18,855 nt of DNA, from the NCBI GenBank assembly GCA_030625995.1, contig DAOUPU010000029.1, positions 1 to 18,855 on the forward strand, given 5' to 3'. The stretch is from Flavobacteriaceae bacterium (GTDB taxonomy: Bacteria > Bacteroidota > Bacteroidia > Flavobacteriales > Flavobacteriaceae). The position numbers were made by a program, and so were the translations under genes. Under the pieces are notes generated by a model. The model made no database searches and was not told the origin of the DNA. It worked only from the letters and a program-made list of their open reading frames with translations. How positions within the stretch are numbered: position 1 is the stretch's first letter; the number at the start of each line of letters is the position of its first letter. Below are positions 16,321-18,855 of the stretch, one piece after another.

Positions 16321-16383
16321 ATCCCCTTTTCGGGGATGACATTTCATCGGATACCCCGACGCAGAGCATCGGGGAATTTTTTT
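16321..16383 (+). terminator. two GC-rich hairpins, the second terminator-like, before the DUF502 gene
   Basis: ATCCCC (16321-16326) pairs with GGGGAT (16332-16337). Then CCCCGA (16354-16359) pairs with TCGGGG (16369-16374), followed by seven T residues (16377-16383). The loop again contains GCAGAGC, as in the hairpin at 16244-16265, so the two belong to one repeat family. It has terminator form on the plus strand, but no plus-strand gene precedes it. It would insulate the DUF502 gene. Confidence 0.45.
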
Positions 16384-16464
16384 CGATTAAAATATCATCA
16401 TTGATGTTATAATCATTAATATTTTATACTTTAAGCGTGATTTTAATCAACAAAAAAAGGAATC

Positions 16465-17040
16465 ATGAAAAAAATAATTAATTATCTATTACAAGGATTA
16501 TTATATATAGCGCCATTGAGTATAACCGCCTATATTATTTATGGCGTTTTTAACCTATTGGATGGTATCTCTCAAGAATTACTGGCAAAATTTGTAGATA
16601 TAAGAATCCCCGGATTAGGTGTTTTAACCCTTCTGTTATTTTTAATATTAATAGGGATTTTAGGTAAAACATTTATTGCCAAACCCTTAAAATTAGTTCT
16701 TAATAGAATAATCGAAAGTATACCTCTGTTAAATTTTATTTATTCGGCTTTTAATGACTTGTTCAAGGCTTTTGTAGGGCAAGAAAAAAAATTCGATCAG
16801 CCTGTATTGGTAAAAGTAAATTTAAATTCTGATCTCGAAAAACTGGGTTTTATTACTGAAGAGAATTTACAATTATTGGATGAGAGAGATAAAGTTGCCG
16901 TCTATTTTCCGCATTCCTATAATTTTTCCGGTGAATTATTTATTGTACCGAGAGTGAATATAAAAAGTGTAGATATCAACTCAAGTGATGTGATGAAGTT
17001 TATTGTTTCTGCCGGTCTGACGGGTTGGGAAAAATCATGA
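16465..17040 (+). CDS. DUF502 family inner-membrane protein
   Basis: The protein has 191 residues, close to the family's usual length. Two membrane helices lie at about 8-32 and 49-70, linked by the conserved turn IPGLG (48-52). The loop RIIESIPLLNFIYSAFNDLFKAF (81-103) matches the DUF502 core, and a soluble C-terminal domain carries VAVYFPHSYNFSGELFIVPR (144-163), the family's closing P-x-G-x-x-x-x-VP motif. DUF502 proteins have no established biochemical role. The start is well supported, with AAGGA eight bases upstream, one of the few clear Shine-Dalgarno sites here. It stands alone between hairpin-rich gaps and no neighbour hints at a function. Confidence 0.9.
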   Translation: MKKIINYLLQGLLYIAPLSITAYIIYGVFNLLDGISQELLAKFVDIRIPGLGVLTLLLFLILIGILGKTFIAKPLKLVLNRIIESIPLLNFIYSAFNDLFKAFVGQEKKFDQPVLVKVNLNSDLEKLGFITEENLQLLDERDKVAVYFPHSYNFSGELFIVPRVNIKSVDINSSDVMKFIVSAGLTGWEKS

Positions 17041-17084
17041 TTTCAATACTCCAAATTCTTGCATTTTCTTTTTAATTTAAAAAA

Positions 17085-17167
17085 GGCCCGGAAATCCTGC
17101 TTGTTACTCAGTTACCTAAGACAAGCAGGCTGTTCGTTTTTTCCCCCTCAGAACAACATTCCGGACC
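17085..17167 (+). terminator. branched hairpin and T-run after the DUF502 gene
   Basis: CCTGCTTGT (17096-17104) pairs perfectly with ACAAGCAGG (17121-17129). TGTTC (17131-17135) can pair with GAACA (17151-17155), with six T residues between them (17137-17142). Outer arms CCGGAA (about 17088-17093) and TTCCGG (17159-17164) enclose both. It may end the DUF502 transcript. The CCTGCTTG word also occurs in the repeat at 2211, so it may be a repeat reused as a terminator. Confidence 0.5.
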
Positions 17168-17225
17168 ATTTACACTCTAAGGTCATGAATCACTAATAGT
17201 TATAACTACCTGATCTAACCTTAAT

Positions 17226-17459
17226 TTACTCTATTAATCTACTTAGTAATTCTCCTTCTTCTTCATTTAAGGCTCTTCCCTTTAAGGAATTTAGCAATCT
17301 GCTTAATTTTTCTATATTTTCGGTTGGCACTATCTCTGCATTAAAATCAATCTGACCTAAAAGTACTTGAAGTGTTTTTATAGCAATCAATTTATTTTGT
17401 TCTTTATAGATATTGGACTTTACTTCTAATTCAATCGAGGTAAGTTTATCTAAAATCAT
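17226..17459 (-). CDS. small hypothetical protein (77 residues)
   Basis: This is a soluble, mostly helical protein of 77 residues with no membrane segment or known motif. It begins MILDKLTSIELEVK and ends in an acidic-hydrophobic stretch (ALNEEEGELLSRLIE) that suggests a helix hairpin or dimer. I do not recognise a family. Support for a real gene comes from its start region: AAGGAAAC directly before the ATG, a perfect TAnnTTTG box 20 bases before it on the minus strand, and the palindromic site shared with the XRE gene beyond that. It is divergent from the XRE gene (126 bases to the ATG preferred there) and is likely under that regulator's control. Size and placement recall partners of regulators or small antitoxins, but nothing in the sequence proves this. 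Confidence 0.6.
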   Translation of the reverse strand: MILDKLTSIELEVKSNIYKEQNKLIAIKTLQVLLGQIDFNAEIVPTENIEKLSRLLNSLKGRALNEEEGELLSRLIE

Positions 17460-17478
17460 GGTTTCCTTTTTATAGGTG

Positions 17479-17524
17479 CAAATGTATGTTGATAGGTGAA
17501 AGAAGAATACGACATGACATGTCG
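17479..17524 (-). promoter_or_regulatory. operator-promoter between the 77-residue gene and the XRE gene
   Basis: A perfect palindrome CGACATG-A-CATGTCG (17510-17524) lies within the 16-base site TACGACATGACATGTC (17508-17523). On the minus strand it is followed after exactly 21 bases by TACATTTG (17486 to 17479), a full -7 box for the 77-residue gene. The site would cover the -33 region. The same arrangement recurs at 18681-18725. Confidence 0.65.
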
Positions 17525-17585
17525 GAAATCATAAATTGTTAGAGTGGCAATTTTTAAGTATTTTTATAAACTCTATGCAATCCCC

Positions 17586-18455
17586 ATGAAAAAGTATTAC
17601 TCTTTTGGAGAACTACTGGTTGATTACCGTATATACAGCGGTTTATCACAGGCTGAATTTGCCTCAAAAATTGATGTTGACATCCGAACTGTTCAGCGTT
17701 GGGAGAGTGATCAAACGCTCGTAAAACCGGAGAAAGAGGAGGCCATTATTGATGTTACCTTATTTCCATATCAATTAATTAGAAACTTAAACGCCTCAAT
17801 TCCTATACCAACTTACTATGATTTTAGGATTAACAAGTATGCCTTAACAGAATTGAATGAGGAGTTACCAAAAGCTTCATGGTTTAAACAGCAATTGGAG
17901 AATTCTACAGATAGAATTCGTGCCTTTGACTATGAGAGCGACTATGATTATATTGCGAAATACATGGAATTTCATAAGGAACTTCCAAACAATATAAAAG
18001 AAGTTATTCGTGAGTCAGCCAAAATTATACCCGATATGAACCTCATCATTACTGATGATTCTGGTTATTATTCCGGGCATAGCCTAATTTTTCCAATAAA
18101 TAGAAAAACATTCAACAACTTAAAGTCAAAAAAAATATTGGAAAATGAGATTACCGTTGATGATCTGGTAAATTATAGAACGCAAGATCTCATCATTTTA
18201 TACGGCTTTGATCTCACCGCCGATAGTAATGACAACATGTTCTATATTGTTAATCATTTATTACGCTTTTTAAGAGATCTTCCCAATCAAAATTATTTGT
18301 ATTGTTCTACAGCATTACGATATGACAGCTATAAACTGGTAGATAAATTGGGTTTAAAAATTGTATGGGAAGAAGAAAAAGAGAAGAATAGTTTAGGTTT
18401 AGAGTCTTCTCGTCGTTTTCAGGAGGGTGATTTTAGAGAATTTTTGAAAGGATAA
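17586..18455 (+). CDS. XRE-family HTH regulator with a GNAT-like C-terminal half
   Basis: I chose the ATG at 17586 (289 residues). A GTG at 17544 would add 14 residues with no domain reason and place the start close to the operator. The XRE helix-turn-helix spans about 8-50, with the recognition segment LSQAEFASKIDVDIRTVQRWES (20-41). The rest (about 65-289) is soluble. Its section YYSGHSLIFPINRKTFNNL and the later LRDLPNQNYLYCSTALRYDSYKLVDKLGLKIVWEEE resemble the strands and end of an acetyltransferase (GNAT) fold. No clear acetyl-CoA loop (Q/R-x-x-G-x-G/A) is visible, so it may be a sensor domain rather than an enzyme. Two copies of a palindromic element flank the gene and are its likely binding sites. 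Regulator role likely, ligand and C-terminal function uncertain. Confidence 0.75.
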   Translation: MKKYYSFGELLVDYRIYSGLSQAEFASKIDVDIRTVQRWESDQTLVKPEKEEAIIDVTLFPYQLIRNLNASIPIPTYYDFRINKYALTELNEELPKASWFKQQLENSTDRIRAFDYESDYDYIAKYMEFHKELPNNIKEVIRESAKIIPDMNLIITDDSGYYSGHSLIFPINRKTFNNLKSKKILENEITVDDLVNYRTQDLIILYGFDLTADSNDNMFYIVNHLLRFLRDLPNQNYLYCSTALRYDSYKLVDKLGLKIVWEEEKEKNSLGLESSRRFQEGDFREFLKG

Positions 18456-18676
18456 ATAAAGTTCCTAAGATTCTCGTTCCATCGATTTTTATTCTTTTCC
18501 GCATTCATACTTTCATAACATATAACGCATACTTAACCAAACCTAACATCTTTCTAAAAATCGATGGTATTGAGAATTCCATTATTGACATTATCTAAAG
18601 GAGTCTAATCTATTTAATCAAGTAGCTTATGAAAAATACTTAATATTTATATCAATCCTGGAAATAACTTTTTAAT
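18456..18676 (-). ncRNA. candidate small RNA from the second XRE-type promoter
   Basis: A minus-strand transcript starting just past the -7 box at 18688-18681 would run through the inverted repeat at 18577-18470 towards the 3' end of the XRE gene. The only reading frames are tiny: 18505-18591 encodes 28 residues and a second starts at once after it. Neither has a ribosome binding site. Its left end is not defined by the sequence. Confidence 0.25.
18470..18577. repeat. long imperfect inverted repeat downstream of the XRE gene
   Basis: The left arm at 18470-18490 (ATTCTC, GTT, CCATCGATTTTT) pairs with the right arm at 18556-18577 (AAAAATCGATGG, TATT, GAGAAT). This gives 18 base pairs interrupted by one small internal loop, around a 65-base loop. 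It could be a structured RNA or the remains of a small mobile element. No T-run follows either side, so it is not a normal terminator. Confidence 0.6.
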
Positions 18677-18680
18677 GGTT

Positions 18681-18725
18681 CAAAGATAATCTGAAAGTAA
18701 TTAATAGAGTACGACATAACATGTC
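18681..18725 (-). promoter_or_regulatory. second operator-promoter of the XRE-type site
   Basis: TACGACATAACATGTC (18710-18725) matches 15 of 16 bases of the site at 17508-17523. On the minus strand a perfect -7 box, TATCTTTG (18688 to 18681), follows after exactly 21 bases, the same distance as at the first site. The bases after the box (AACC, then TTAAAAAG) also resemble those at the first promoter (CACC, then ATAAAAAG). Confidence 0.6.
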
Positions 18726-18786
18726 ATATTCTCAAAATATTATAAAATAATCTCTATACCACTTCAATCCGAAATAAGATTTGTAA

Positions 18787-18817
18787 GACCTGCCAGGTTT
18801 TAAAAACCTGGCAGGTC
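18787..18817 (-). terminator. perfect hairpin after the edge gene, widespread repeat type
   Basis: GACCTGCCAGGTTTT (18787-18801) pairs in full with AAAACCTGGCAGGTC (18803-18817). It starts ten bases past the stop codon of the partial minus-strand gene, so it probably ends that transcript. The ACCTGCCAGGTTTT word is a familiar dispersed foldback element in Bacteroidota. Confidence 0.65.
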
Positions 18818-18826
18818 ATGTAATAT

Positions 18827-18855
18827 TTACCTTCTTCTTCCACCTCCCCCTCGCA
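18827..18855 (-). CDS. 3' end of a Gly/Arg-rich protein, possibly RNA-binding
   Basis: Eight codons and a TAA on the minus strand read RGGGGRRR-stop. Gly/Arg tails of this kind close RNA-binding proteins and DEAD-box helicases in Bacteroidota. The hairpin just beyond the stop supports a real gene end. The fragment is too short for any firm assignment. Confidence 0.45.

Noticed and set aside
17544..17585. GTG start adding 14 residues to the XRE protein
   Set aside because: The ATG at 17586 begins right before the HTH domain, the extra segment has no family support, and the GTG lies only 20 bases past the palindrome.
18470..18577. Insertion sequence end or attachment site
   Set aside because: There is no transposase or integrase in the window, no target duplication is visible, and the arms are imperfect.
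18433..18591. Two tiny minus-strand reading frames (28 and 23 codons) placed end to end, as a possible toxin or leader peptide
   Set aside because: There is no ribosome binding site, the second overlaps the XRE gene's 3' end, and such short frames arise by chance in AT-rich DNA. Kept only as part of the small-RNA idea.
1..18855. tRNA, rRNA, CRISPR array, riboswitch or prophage genes
   Set aside because: I found no cloverleaf, no regularly spaced direct repeats, no known aptamer consensus and no phage structural or integrase protein.

Overview
The window looks like chromosomal DNA from a marine-type Flavobacteriia member (Bacteroidota). The base composition is AT-rich, most genes lack a Shine-Dalgarno sequence, and several upstream regions carry the Bacteroidota -7 box TAnnTTTG. 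Signal peptides often end in an AQ-type junction, and the intergenic gaps hold the foldback repeats common in this group. The species cannot be named from the sequence. There are thirteen complete protein genes, two genes cut by the window edges, and no tRNA, rRNA, CRISPR array or transposase.

Layout. 1-3605 (+): an ABC export cluster, with the end of one FtsX/MacB-type permease, a second full permease, a LolD/MacB-type ATPase, then a gap full of repeats and an outer-membrane beta-barrel protein. 3619-4527 (-): an unusual cation-diffusion-facilitator protein, convergent with the barrel gene. 4907-7474 (+): a large secreted S9-like alpha/beta hydrolase. 8001-8804 (-): an SGNH/GDSL hydrolase. 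8945-10162 (+): an HD phosphohydrolase fused to a Pycsar-effector-like membrane domain. 10175-14131 (-): a secreted M28 metallopeptidase followed closely by a GAF-domain protein of 794 residues. 14553-16157 (-): an AraC-family regulator followed by an SRPBCC-fold protein. 16465-17040 (+): a DUF502 membrane protein. 17226-18455: a divergent pair, a 77-residue unknown protein (-) and an XRE-type regulator with an unusual C-terminal half (+). 18827-18855 (-): the last eight codons of a Gly/Arg-rich protein, followed by a strong hairpin.

How the parts fit. The ABC genes and the barrel could form an envelope export or lipoprotein-sorting route. The S9, SGNH and M28 enzymes all have N-terminal export signals or anchors and look like an exported hydrolytic set, though nothing shows they act in one pathway.

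The two most informative signals are regulatory. First, a 19-base element (18 of 19 identical) lies upstream of both the AraC gene and the SRPBCC gene, suggesting a self-regulated two-gene circuit. Second, a 16-base element containing a palindrome (15 of 16 identical) occurs on either side of the XRE gene. Each copy lies exactly 21 bases from a perfect TAnnTTTG box on the minus strand. One copy drives the 77-residue gene and the other drives a stretch with no convincing gene, possibly a small RNA. The HD-PycTM protein is the best candidate for a defence or nucleotide-signalling gene, but no nucleotide cyclase lies in the window.
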